Source: Nostoc sp. NMS9 | Lineage (GTDB): Bacteria > Cyanobacteriota > Cyanobacteriia > Cyanobacteriales > Nostocaceae | DNA length: 64,000 nt | Reading direction: 5' to 3' | NCBI RefSeq assembly: GCF_017114995.1 | Contig: NZ_JABXKL010000069.1 | Location: 1-64,000, forward strand | In this document: positions 1-9,100 of the stretch, piece after piece | Layout: every line of letters begins with the position of its first letter | Numbering within the stretch: position 1 is the first letter of the stretch | Made by a program: the position numbers and the translations under genes | Notes under the pieces: generated by a model | What the model saw: the letters and a program-made list of their open reading frames with translations, nothing else | Told to the model about the DNA's origin: nothing | Database searches by the model: none

Positions 1-58
1 AATGCGCCTTGTAAGCTAGTCACAAAGCAGTTTTGACTGTTTTCGGAGATGTCTAATT

Positions 59-564
59 AAAGCTTTACATTTAGCTTTGCTTAATCAGGGTCATGATGTC
101 ACCCGAACTCCCACAGATTGGATGCCATTAGATGCAACTGATGAAACTCAGTTGTTAGGGGCTACTGCTAGAAGAAGGTGTATTTTTACAATAAAAGGCA
201 GCTATGCTGAGGGCACGAGGCAGGAGGAAAGAAGTATGAATGAAAACTTGCATTTGCAGGGTTTAGAGCCGCAGTTTAAAAGAAGAATTGTATCGAGTAG
301 AGTGCAACGACTTGCATTGCGTTCAAGATCAATCCCACGTTTTTAAACGTGGGTTCCAACTGAGCCTCCTGCCTGCTGAATTTCAATATCCGCGATTTTT
401 TAGTTTTGGCACAAAGTTATCCTAACCATAATGGTATTATTTTAGCTGCCCAAAATAGTTGGACTTTATCTAGTTTGATTACTGCTTTAGATTGTCTGCT
501 TGTAGAGACACAAACTGCTGATTGGATTGGTCAAGTGCGCTGGCTCAATCAATGGCAAAGATAA
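59..564 (+). pseudogene. DUF5615-like (PIN-like) protein gene, interrupted
   Basis: The plus strand reads ALHLALLNQGHDVTRTP up to about base 189, then resumes at 381 with FNIRDFLVLAQSYPNH and runs to a TAA at 562-564. Joined, the halves give the ...IFTFNIRDF... core I associate with DUF5615 proteins, small PIN-like toxin/nuclease candidates. The interruption is a hairpin-rich segment at 190-380. The 5' end is not intact either: upstream of about 59 the frame has no good start, so a second lesion or truncation by the window edge is likely. I see no partner antitoxin in the window. Family assignment is from remembered motif similarity and is moderate. Confidence 0.55.
190..380 (+). mobile_element. 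Short non-coding element, IS200/IS605-like end, inserted in DUF5615 gene
   Basis: About 191 bp separates the two halves of the DUF5615 reading frame. The left junction follows TTTTAC and the right junction precedes TTTCAAT; removing the segment restores F-T-F-N-I-R-D-F. Insertion just 3' of TTAC without target duplication is the habit of IS608-type IS200/IS605 elements. The segment has AGGCAGGAGG near its left and CCTCCTGCCT near its right end, plus a perfect hairpin (CCCACGTTT/AAACGTGGG) near 332-352, as seen at ends of such elements. There is no transposase, so it would have been moved in trans. Confidence 0.5.
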
Positions 565-565
565 A

Positions 566-600
566 AATTACGAATTACGAATTACGAATTACGAATTACA
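566..600 (+). repeat. Heptanucleotide tandem repeat (AATTACG x5) abutting hetI start
   Basis: Five head-to-tail AATTACG copies, the last ending in A, run right up to the hetI ATG at 601. This is the short tandemly repeated repeat (STRR) type common in heterocystous cyanobacteria. It occupies the place where a Shine-Dalgarno site would be, and no purine-rich SD is visible. Confidence 0.85.
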
Positions 601-1311
601 ATGAATCATCTCTGGCTACCTGCACCGACAGATTTAACTTTGTTACCGGATAAGATTCATGTCTGGCGCATAGAACTTGACCAACCAGAAACACAGTTGC
701 AAAATTTAGCAGCAACTCTTTCCAGTGACGAAACGGCTCGTGCTGAACGGTTTTATTTTCAGGAACATCGACAGCGTTTCATCGCTGGTCGCGGTATTCT
801 CAGAACTATATTAGGTCGCTATTTGGGTGTCCAGCCGTCACAAGTGCGGTTTAATTATCAACACCGTGGCAAACCACTATTAGCAGATACATTTGCCGAT
901 AGTGGACTGGCGTTTAACTTGTCTCACTCGCAGGATTTAGGTTTGTGTGCGGTGAATTGCACCCGCCAAATTGGTGTAGACCTAGAATATATTCGCCCGA
1001 TGTCTGATCTAGAAGCTCTTGCCAAACGGTTCTTTTTACCGAGAGAATATGAGATGTTGCGATCGCTATCTCCCAACCAACAGCAAGAGATATTTTTTCG
1101 TTACTGGACTTGTAAGGAAGCTTATTTAAAGGCAACTGGAGATGGACTATCCCAGTTAGAGCAAGTTGAAGTCTCGCTGACTCCCACAGAACCAGCCAAG
1201 TTACAGATAACTGAAGACTGGAGTCTTTTTGAACTAGTGCCTGCTAACAATTATGTTGCTGCTATTGCTGTAGAGAATTTTGGCTGGAATTTAAAGTGTT
1301 GGCAGTATTAA
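601..1311 (+). CDS. hetI: 4'-phosphopantetheinyl transferase HetI
   Basis: Sfp-type phosphopantetheinyl transferase, 236 residues (PCC 7120 HetI is about 237). It transfers 4'-phosphopantetheine from CoA to the serine of carrier proteins, here most likely the ACPs of HglE and HetM next door. Visible motifs: NLSHS (106-110), IGVDLE (124-129, Mg-binding D127/E129) and WTCKEA (169-174), the three core blocks of the family. It is the only gene of the hgl synthase block on the plus strand and converges with the HetN-like gene, 66 bp apart. Cyanobacteria often rely on one Sfp-type enzyme for all pathways, so a general role is possible. ATG at 601 is the natural start, although an AATTACG repeat replaces any ribosome binding site. 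Confidence 0.93.
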   Translation: MNHLWLPAPTDLTLLPDKIHVWRIELDQPETQLQNLAATLSSDETARAERFYFQEHRQRFIAGRGILRTILGRYLGVQPSQVRFNYQHRGKPLLADTFADSGLAFNLSHSQDLGLCAVNCTRQIGVDLEYIRPMSDLEALAKRFFLPREYEMLRSLSPNQQQEIFFRYWTCKEAYLKATGDGLSQLEQVEVSLTPTEPAKLQITEDWSLFELVPANNYVAAIAVENFGWNLKCWQY

Positions 1312-1319
1312 TCCTAGTC

Positions 1320-1377
1320 ATTTGTCATTTGTCATTTGTCATTAGTTTTTCTTCCCAATGCCCAATGCCCAATGCCC
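1320..1377. repeat. STRR repeats between hetI and hetN
   Basis: Tandem CATTTGT units are followed by CCAATGC units, filling the gap between the converging hetI and hetN-like stop codons. The same two repeat families occur again between hgdB and hgdC, before the 26.1-kb glycosyltransferase and inside the zinc operon. Confidence 0.8.
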
Positions 1378-2181
1378 CTACTTATCTTCCTGCATATTTC
1401 TGACAATTTTTGTCACCAGCTTTCTGGGTACAAATCTGACGCTTTTTGCAAGTAGTTTATTGATAAAACCAGGAATAACAATGGTTTTCCCCTTCATTAA
1501 GGCGTGAAAACCAATTTCGGCTACTGTTCGTGCATCCATCATCTTCTTACCCTTGAGCAACTTAGAGTCAGCCATCCCAGTTCTTTCATGAAAGGCTGAT
1601 GCGGTTGAGCCTGGGCAAAGAACTGTCACAGTGACGCCAGTACCTTCTAATTCATTAGCGATCGCTTCTGAAAAAGATAAGATATAAGCTTTAGTAGCAA
1701 AATAAACCGCCATCAAAGGCCCTGGTTGAAAGGCAGCAGCTGAGGCAACGTTTAAAATTTTACCTTCACCTTGCTTTACCATGTGCTTCACGAATAGCTT
1801 GGTTAAATGGGTGAGACACACCAAATTTACCTGTAGCATTTCCAATTCAGTTGCTAGGTCAGTTTCGTGAAATAATCCATAAATCCCAAATCCGGCATTA
1901 TTTACCAGGACATCAACATTTATATCGGCTTTTTGCAACTCTGTAAAAATTTCTTCAGGAGCCGTTGATATAGATAAATCTTTAACAATAGGTTTGACAA
2001 AAATTCCAAATTCTTCTTGGAATTTAACAGCAATTTCTACTAGCTTTGGCCCATTTCTGTCTACTAAGACTAGATTATAATCATGAGCAGCAAAAATACA
2101 CGCTAATTGGTAGCCAATTCCACCAGCTGACCCAGTAATAAGGGCAGTTTGTCTGCTCTGTCCTTGATGTGTTTTGTTCAT
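1378..2181 (-). CDS. hetN: HetN-like short-chain dehydrogenase/reductase
   Basis: Classical SDR, 267 residues, with TGSAGGIG (16-23) for NAD(P) binding, NNAG (94-97), catalytic S147 and YxxxK (Y160, K164). Its position between hetI and hetM and its sequence class mark it as the HetN orthologue; HetN is annotated as a ketoacyl reductase and represses heterocyst formation in PCC 7120. That repression depends on an internal E-RGSGR hexapeptide near residue 132. Here the matching stretch reads KQGEGK (136-141), so the inhibitory motif is missing. Either this copy does only reductase work, or the species signals by other means. It is also about 20 residues shorter than the PCC 7120 protein (about 287). 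It lies 521 bp downstream of hetM and probably has its own promoter. Confidence 0.8.
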   Translation of the reverse strand: MNKTHQGQSRQTALITGSAGGIGYQLACIFAAHDYNLVLVDRNGPKLVEIAVKFQEEFGIFVKPIVKDLSISTAPEEIFTELQKADINVDVLVNNAGFGIYGLFHETDLATELEMLQVNLVCLTHLTKLFVKHMVKQGEGKILNVASAAAFQPGPLMAVYFATKAYILSFSEAIANELEGTGVTVTVLCPGSTASAFHERTGMADSKLLKGKKMMDARTVAEIGFHALMKGKTIVIPGFINKLLAKSVRFVPRKLVTKIVRNMQEDK

Positions 2182-2702
2182 GTAAGAATGTTGGTGAATT
2201 CAATTTGATGAAGCTGCGTTGCATTTACAGTCGTTCTCGTTCTACAATTAAGTATGCGTAATATCTCAACTGACGATAAATGTCTTGAGTTATTACCCTT
2301 TCAAATGCTTGTGTGATGCCTTGGATATATGTAGTAGTCCAAACGCAAATTTAGGATTTATGCATCGAATAAGTTGGGCATTAAAAAAGTTCAGTTATTT
2401 AAAACTGCTAGCGCTGGCTTTTAATTACTCACAAAAGGCAGCAGGTAAAATCAAACTTTCATGCCCGACACTAACCATTCTATCCTCAATTACTTCTGTC
2501 AAGAGGTGAATACTAAAAATTTACATGATTGAGCATAAAAAAACAGGGCAATATAATTGCCGCTGTTAGTCTATGAGTTGTTTCTGGCATCTAAAAGATT
2601 GGCTATTCAGTAGTACTGAGTTTTAAAAACATGGACTAAATAAAACTATTTTGTAGGATGTGTTACAGCTTCCATAACGCACCCTACCTAAGTTGTGAAT
2701 TA
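2182..2702. other. Intergenic region hetM-hetN with palindromic repeat
   Basis: A 521-bp gap that must contain the hetN-like promoter. It holds an imperfect palindrome at 2653-2697 (GTAGGATGTGTTA ... TAACGCACCCTAC), a repeat type seen again at 39958-40036. A 74-codon plus-strand frame at 2285-2509 lacks any recognisable feature and is not called. Confidence 0.6.
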
Positions 2703-4217
2703 CTAAGCGATATTTAAGAAGCCACTTTGAATCAAATAGGCGGTATAAGTCAGAAATAATTGAGAGTCAATTGGGGGACAAGCAATAGAACTACCTGCTA
2801 GTGCATGGAGAGTATCTTGGCAGCTAATATGGGGTCTTCTAGCTTGCAAGTACAAATCAGGAATAGTCAGTTGTTCATCAGACCAACGTTCGAGCAAAAA
2901 GGGTCGCAGAGTATACAAAGGATTGTCTACAGAAGACACATTATTGATTAACTCTGATTGCCATTTTTCATAAGGAATCATCTCAACTGAATAACCAAAA
3001 GAGCGTATCCACTCAACTAGCATTTTCAAAGCGGCGGGTTGAGGATGTTGTAAATTGAAAGCTTTACCTATGGATTCTTTTTGCCGTGATAGATAAACGA
3101 TCGCTTTACTTACATAGTCCACAGGTGACATATCCAACATATAATCTACATCAGGGAAACTTCCCATTTGTAGACAGCCCTTAGTCATCAAATTGATAAA
3201 GTCATGTGTGTTACAAATGCCTGTTTTGCTATCACCTGAAATCAGTGGTGGTCTGTGGATAGTTACAGGAAGTCCACGGTCACGAGCAATTTTGACTAAC
3301 TTTTCAGCTACCCATTTAGTTTGAGAGTAACCAAGATAAATACCTTCCCAATGATTGAATTCATCCTGTTCTTTAACAACCTTGCCAGCATAAGCAGTGG
3401 ATTCAAAAACAGCCACACTAGAAACGTAATGTACAGGCTTGACTTTAATTTGACATGCCAATCTCAAAACTTCTTGAGTTCCTAAAACATTGGCTGCTTT
3501 CAGCGCTGAGTATGGAAAAACATAATTCAATAAAGCACCACTATGATAGATAGTATCAATATTGGTAGCTAAAATTTGAAACTGTTCAGAGCCAACACCT
3601 AATAATGGCAGAGATAAATCGCCGACAATAGGAATAATTCTGGAATTAAATTCTTCCTGCCAAATTGCATACTGTTGCAGATTATTTTGGAGTTTGCTTT
3701 TGCCTTCTTCGGCATTAGCAGCACGCACTAAGCAATAGATATCCGCATTGGTTTCTTGTAGCAATTCCCGGATGATAAAAGCTCCTAAAAAGCCTGTTCC
3801 TCCAGTTAAAAAGATGTTCTTGGGTTCACCCAAAGGCACATTAGATGCAGCACTGGGATGGATGGTAGGGTCAAGAACAGCCTCGGCACTTAAATCTAGA
3901 ATTGAGGGTGCAGCGTTGGCATTAGAGGATGCTGCCTTTGTATCTTGAATCGGTGAACCATCTTGCACTTCTTCAGCTAAACGCTGTGAAAGAGCCTCAA
4001 TATTTGGATAATGCCACAGAAGCAATGGAGAGGGTTGAAATCCGAGTAACTTTTCTAAGTTACTTACTAGAATCATTGCTTGGGCTGAATCCAACCCATA
4101 GTTTTCTAAATGTTCTTTGACATCTATTTCATCAGTTGCTACTCCTAGTAACTTAGCTAAGTTAGATACCAAAAATATTTGAATATCGTCTGCTGTGAAA
4201 GACTGTTTTATAGTCAT
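2703..4217 (-). CDS. hetM: HetM/HglB: ACP plus thioester reductase
   Basis: 504 residues; PCC 7120 HetM is about 506. An acyl carrier domain fills roughly residues 1-85, with the phosphopantetheine serine S44 in YGLDSAQA. It is followed by a thioester reductase of extended-SDR type (about 132-500) with TGGTGFLG (138-145) and a YSQTK catalytic pair. The family reduces a carrier-bound acyl thioester with NADPH to an aldehyde or alcohol, so it probably releases the C26-type HGL chain as a fatty alcohol. Its ATG lies 2 nt from the stop of the upstream PfaD-like gene, implying translational coupling. It is predicted to be cytosolic and to be activated by HetI. Confidence 0.92.
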   Translation of the reverse strand: MTIKQSFTADDIQIFLVSNLAKLLGVATDEIDVKEHLENYGLDSAQAMILVSNLEKLLGFQPSPLLLWHYPNIEALSQRLAEEVQDGSPIQDTKAASSNANAAPSILDLSAEAVLDPTIHPSAASNVPLGEPKNIFLTGGTGFLGAFIIRELLQETNADIYCLVRAANAEEGKSKLQNNLQQYAIWQEEFNSRIIPIVGDLSLPLLGVGSEQFQILATNIDTIYHSGALLNYVFPYSALKAANVLGTQEVLRLACQIKVKPVHYVSSVAVFESTAYAGKVVKEQDEFNHWEGIYLGYSQTKWVAEKLVKIARDRGLPVTIHRPPLISGDSKTGICNTHDFINLMTKGCLQMGSFPDVDYMLDMSPVDYVSKAIVYLSRQKESIGKAFNLQHPQPAALKMLVEWIRSFGYSVEMIPYEKWQSELINNVSSVDNPLYTLRPFLLERWSDEQLTIPDLYLQARRPHISCQDTLHALAGSSIACPPIDSQLFLTYTAYLIQSGFLNIA

Positions 4218-4219
4218 TT

Positions 4220-5896
4220 TTAAATCTCCAACAATGATGTAGAACGAACAGGGTGATACTGACTGTAATAATCGGAAGCTTGTAGTCCTTGAATTTTCAA
4301 ATTTTGGACACGATACAAAAAGGCTGCACCAGTCATAATTTGATTAGCAACATCAACTACCTGACGATTATTTGGTTCAGACAGATAGGAACCGCGTACC
4401 CAGTCATTGAAACCGCCCATTGCCGGGCCACACCAAATTTGATAATCGACTTCTCTACCTTTTTCACCAGAACTAGACCAGCGAGAAGATAATCCTAGAT
4501 ACCAGCGAAAAATCAACGCCATTTTCAGTTTAGGATTATTGACTGCTTTCCCAAGTTTCTCAGGATTCTTTTGGGACAAATAAGCCGCAGTTCCTTCCCA
4601 TACTTCGGCAATAGTTTTGCGAAAAACTTGTTTTTCTAATTTCTCTCTTTCTGCCAAAGGAATCTCTTCAATGGAATCATAAGCGCGGTAGAGTTCAAAT
4701 AATTTCTGCGCTCGCATGGGGAACATTGTACCCCGTTTGAGAACTTGCAATTTGACTCCCATTTCAAACATATCTGCTGCCGGGGCCATTATCATATCAG
4801 CCATTTCTGCTTGGGCTAATAATTTTTTGGTATGTTCACAAGCCCCAGATTCAACGCATGACTGATTAATGGAACCGGTCATTACATAAGCAGCACCCAT
4901 CATAAAGGCTGCTAATACTGATTGTGGTGTCCCAATTCCACCTGCTACTCCGATTCTAATGGGTATTTGGTAATGATATTGTGCCTGAATTTCATCCCGC
5001 AAGGCAATAATAGAAGGTAACACACAAACCAGGGGACGGTTATCTGTATGACCTCCAGAATCAGCCTCAACGGTAATATCATCAGCCATTGGAACTTTGG
5101 CTGCAAGGGTTGCTTGTAACTCAGTAATTAATCCTTTTTCCAGAAGTTCTTTGAGTATTCTGGCTGGTGCTGGTTGCAGAAATTTAGTAGCAACTTCTCG
5201 GCGAGAAATTTTGGCAATGACTTTATTTTTGATTTCAATTTGATTGGCGTTATTCAAACCCAATCCAGCAACACGGTAATAAACAATGTTGGGGGTCAAG
5301 TCGAGAAATGCAGATGCTTCTACTGTTCTCACTTGGTATTTGAGGTATAAATCGACAGCCCGACGTTCAATTGCAGGTTCATTCGGACTGTGAATTAAAT
5401 TAAATGCATAAGGCCCTTGAGGTAAAGCTTGTTGAATGCGATTTATGGCTGCTTCCAAACGTTCTGGAGTTAAACCACCTGCACCAAAGGAACTCAAAAT
5501 TTGCTGTTTTCCGAGTGCAATGACCATTTCTTCGGAAGCAATTCCGCCAGCCATTGCGCCGGTAACGTAAGCATATTTTACTCCATGAGAGGAGAGAAAA
5601 TTCGGATCTCCAAATTGTTGAATGCGGATTGGGGCGGCAAATGTTAACAGTTCTACTTGTGCGGTTGTGCCATTATCACCAGGGGATAAATACCCCTCAT
5701 TCGTGACACCGATTTTTCCGGCAACTTTCACGATGTAGCAGGGTTTATCTAATACCATCAATTTATCTTTGATGGTTTGTTTCTCGAAAGATACAGTTTC
5801 TAAAGAACCTTTCCAAACCTGGTTTTTGTTATAAGACCAGGCAGAGAAATTAAGGCCATTATCGTGTTTACTTAGTACCGTATCTACGGTTGTCAC
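4220..5896 (-). CDS. PfaD-family FMN enoyl reductase of HGL synthesis
   Basis: About 558 residues. It is a nitronate-monooxygenase/FMN TIM-barrel protein of the PfaD family, the trans-acting enoyl reductase of PUFA-synthase-like systems. Visible blocks are [11 protein letters not shown] near the start of the barrel and [19 protein letters not shown] with TGSINQ further on, typical FMN phosphate-binding segments. It would reduce the enoyl-thioester after each dehydration so that the HGL chain becomes saturated. I prefer the GTG at 5896, preceded by GAGGG, over the upstream TTG at 5923. By order it may correspond to hglA of PCC 7120, but I am not certain of that symbol. Confidence 0.85.
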   Translation of the reverse strand: MTTVDTVLSKHDNGLNFSAWSYNKNQVWKGSLETVSFEKQTIKDKLMVLDKPCYIVKVAGKIGVTNEGYLSPGDNGTTAQVELLTFAAPIRIQQFGDPNFLSSHGVKYAYVTGAMAGGIASEEMVIALGKQQILSSFGAGGLTPERLEAAINRIQQALPQGPYAFNLIHSPNEPAIERRAVDLYLKYQVRTVEASAFLDLTPNIVYYRVAGLGLNNANQIEIKNKVIAKISRREVATKFLQPAPARILKELLEKGLITELQATLAAKVPMADDITVEADSGGHTDNRPLVCVLPSIIALRDEIQAQYHYQIPIRIGVAGGIGTPQSVLAAFMMGAAYVMTGSINQSCVESGACEHTKKLLAQAEMADMIMAPAADMFEMGVKLQVLKRGTMFPMRAQKLFELYRAYDSIEEIPLAEREKLEKQVFRKTIAEVWEGTAAYLSQKNPEKLGKAVNNPKLKMALIFRWYLGLSSRWSSSGEKGREVDYQIWCGPAMGGFNDWVRGSYLSEPNNRQVVDVANQIMTGAAFLYRVQNLKIQGLQASDYYSQYHPVRSTSLLEI

Positions 5897-6003
5897 GGCA
5901 GTTATCCCTCGGATTACAAGCAATGGATGATAAAGTTGAAGGTTGAAGGATGTAAACTCTTAGAAAAAGTTTCAATAAGGTTCGGTTAGCTTGTTTATCG
6001 CTC

Positions 6004-6095
6004 GAAGATCCCCCCAACCCCCCTTAAAAAGGGGGGCTATTTTCTTTTTTTACTCCCTTTTTAAGGGGGTCGCCGTAGGCGGGGGGATCTTATCC
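6004..6095. repeat. Intergenic GATCCCCCC/GGGGGGATC inverted repeat
   Basis: Long imperfect inverted repeat with arms AGATCCCCCCAACCCCCCTT and AAGGGGG...GGGGGGATCT, interrupted by the segment CGCCGTAGGCG. This is a common dispersed cyanobacterial repeat. It sits between the KS-CLF-AT gene and the PfaD-like gene and could act as an operon-internal terminator or processing hairpin. Confidence 0.7.
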
Positions 6096-6129
6096 GAACC
6101 ATATTGACAAGAGTTTACATTTGGAATTA

Positions 6130-9100
6130 TCAGGATTCGTCGTTAAGCAAGTTTTGGGCGCAAGCTAGTTGCAATTGAATTATTTCGCTCATTTGCTGAC
6201 TGTAATCTTGTCTAGCTTGTAAGAAGGCAGTGTGCGCTTTAGTTATTTTTGAATTATTAGCATTGAGTTTTTGATACTGGGTCTTATTTAAATCGAACAT
6301 GCTGATGATGCTACTAATTTTTTGAGTGATGACAGGTGGTGAAGAAAGAGGAATTTGCTGTCTAATTGCACTTGACTCAGAAGATTGTAATTGTTCTTTC
6401 GTTTCAAAAACGTTATCAATGATATTTTTCGGTTTTACTTCTTCTGGCTGACGCAAGATGTTAGAGGAGTAATTTTCTTCTTGGGTTATTTGGTTGTAAG
6501 TATTAAGAGAATCTGTGATTTCAGATTGATGAAGATTAGGTATGTTTGGATGCTGTTTTTTGAAGCGATCGCACTTAATATCCTCAACCAAATTTTCAAC
6601 AAATTTGCGATTTTCTTCGCTCAAAATTGTAGCTGCAATTGCTTTTCCACCCAAGGTAACTGTTCTCAATGTTGCTTTATTTTGATTAGTGATTTCTTGG
6701 GCTTTGTTGTACAAAGGTGATAAATCCACATTCACCTGATGACTGAGTAGTTTTGCTAATGCTTTGACCATTGAAGCATGATCATCCATCCCTCTACGAT
6801 TTAGAGAGACTGTGATATGTTCTTTGTTGCCGAGAATTTTATCAATCCATCGTGAACAGACGTTACCTGCGCCTGCTTCTAGAAATATTCGGACACCATC
6901 ACCGTAGACACGATTAACTAATTGCGGAAAATCAAGTTCTTGGCACAATCCTTTGGCTATGTTATGCGCGATGGTATCACTTTCTAGTGCGATTGGTTGA
7001 TAGTCGGCGGCAGAATAAAACACAATACCAGGAAGATTTTGCGATGGTAAGGTGTTTACCTTCTTGATTTCCTCGAACTGCGATCGCATCGCCTCACAAT
7101 GTATCACATGGTCGAAGGGAGCGGGGAAAGAGTTGCAACCTAAAGTTGTAATCACTCGCTTACAGGCTGCATCATCACCAGCAATTAATACTTCTTCTGG
7201 TGTGTTGATTTGAGTTAAGTAGACGCGATTCTCATGTTTCAGGCATTCTCTAACTTGCGATGGAGTAGCCATGAGAACATAGGTATTCCAAAAATTATTG
7301 TTTGGTGAATCTGTTAATCCCCAATATTCACACACAGCATTTTTCGGCCCAGATAACTTATCGCCAAATAAAGGTGATGAGTTTAAGGTGTTACTTCCGC
7401 CCTCAAAATCACTCCAAACCCCTTGGGCAACCATCATACTAGTTTCACCCAAACTATACCCAAAAACGCATTGCGGCTTGACTTGAAAATCATCTCGGAA
7501 AATTGCTGTCATGTATCTAGCAAAGGCGATTTCACTTTCAAACATTGCCAGTGAATCATCTAACAATTGCTTTTCGAGTGTTTCTAGTTGCCTGGTTGTC
7601 AATTTAGGCAAGCTTCTGGGATAAACTAGCTTTTCAACATCGGCTGCCCGATTGTAGAGATTGTTACTTTTTAAGTCCTCGAAGACTTTCGGAAATAAGC
7701 GGAAGACGCTGCGACCAATGCCGATATAAGAATTGACTGCTGCGGGGTAAACATAAGCAACCGCTCCGGTTTTGCCCAATGGTTTCGCTGTGAAATAACT
7801 TCCTAAAGGTGTTTGCCAATCTGTGCCGTTTTCAAAGGCATTATTTACACCTTTGCGGGCAGATTCAATTTCTTTGAGTAAATCTTTTGTGTTACGTCCT
7901 GTGATTGATAATACGTATTTCGGATTAGAATGCTGTTCAAAGGTAGCGAATGTTTGACTAGCGGTAGCTGCTAAAGAAGAACTAGCTTCTATGGTATTTT
8001 GGAGATTGTTGAGAAGATCGGGGATGGTGGAGCGATCGCTAACTGCTATAGGGAACAGATGAAAAGGCATTTGTTGCAAATATCTGTTGTCGCGCTCCTC
8101 TTGGCTGGGTTCTTCCGACAAGATTAAATGGGCGTAACTGCCATCTATACCTATGCTATTAATTGCTGCTATTCTGCGTGTGCCGCCTTTATCGACAAAC
8201 CAAGGTCTTGATTCCATCGCCACATAGAAGGGGCTACCTGACCATACTTGCGGTGTTTTGACACCAGACCATTTGGGTGTGGCGGGAATATACCTGTAAT
8301 AAAGACAGAGAGAGGTTTTGATTAAGCTAGCAATTCCCGATGCTGTATAGGTGTGGCCGATATTGGCTTTGACGCTGCCCAATGCACAATGCAAACCATT
8401 GCCCACTTTCGGATAAGCTTGCAGTAAACCTGTGATTTCGGCTTCATCCTCCTGGGGAATGCCACTACCAAAGACTTCCACATAGTTAACCTCTGTGGGT
8501 TGAATATCTGCCATCTCGAAAGCTTGCTTGCATACATTGCTGATAGCTGAGGCATCAGGTTTTACCAGAGCGTTACTCAAAGTAGAATTACCTTGTGCGA
8601 AACTCATGGCATCAATTACTGCATAGATGCGTTCGTTGTCTTCCTTAGCAGCTTCGTAGCGCTTGAGGACGATAGCACCCGCACCTTCGCCAACTGTCCA
8701 GCCATTAGCTTGCTGGTCATAACCCAACGTATTCACACCCGTATTAATTGGGGCAAATTGGCTGCGGAACAAGACATTTTCCACACCACCGGCTAAATCT
8801 ACTGCACCCACAACCACTGCATCAACTTCTCCAGTAGCGAGTAGCATTTGGGCAACTTCCAACGCTTTGAGGGCAGAATTTTCGCCAGCGCTGACGGTGA
8901 ATGCAGGGCCAGTGAAATTCCATAAAGCAGAAATCCGACTTGCCATGATGTTGGCGATGTGACTCACATATTCGCCGATTTCTACTGGTTGGTGAATGCT
9001 ATCTTTGACGATGGTTTCCAGTTGTGCCAGTTGTTCAGCAGGTAGAGAAATTCCTTGGTTGAGTAAGCCATCCTTAACTTGCCAAGATAGATTCCATCTT

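Noticed and set aside
1361-2181. A PatS-like RGSGR peptide near hetN
   Set aside because: I looked for RGSGR in the HetN homologue and in the small frames listed as features and found none.
2285-2509. 74-codon frame between hetM and hetN
   Set aside because: No domain, poor initiation context and irregular composition; better read as regulatory DNA.
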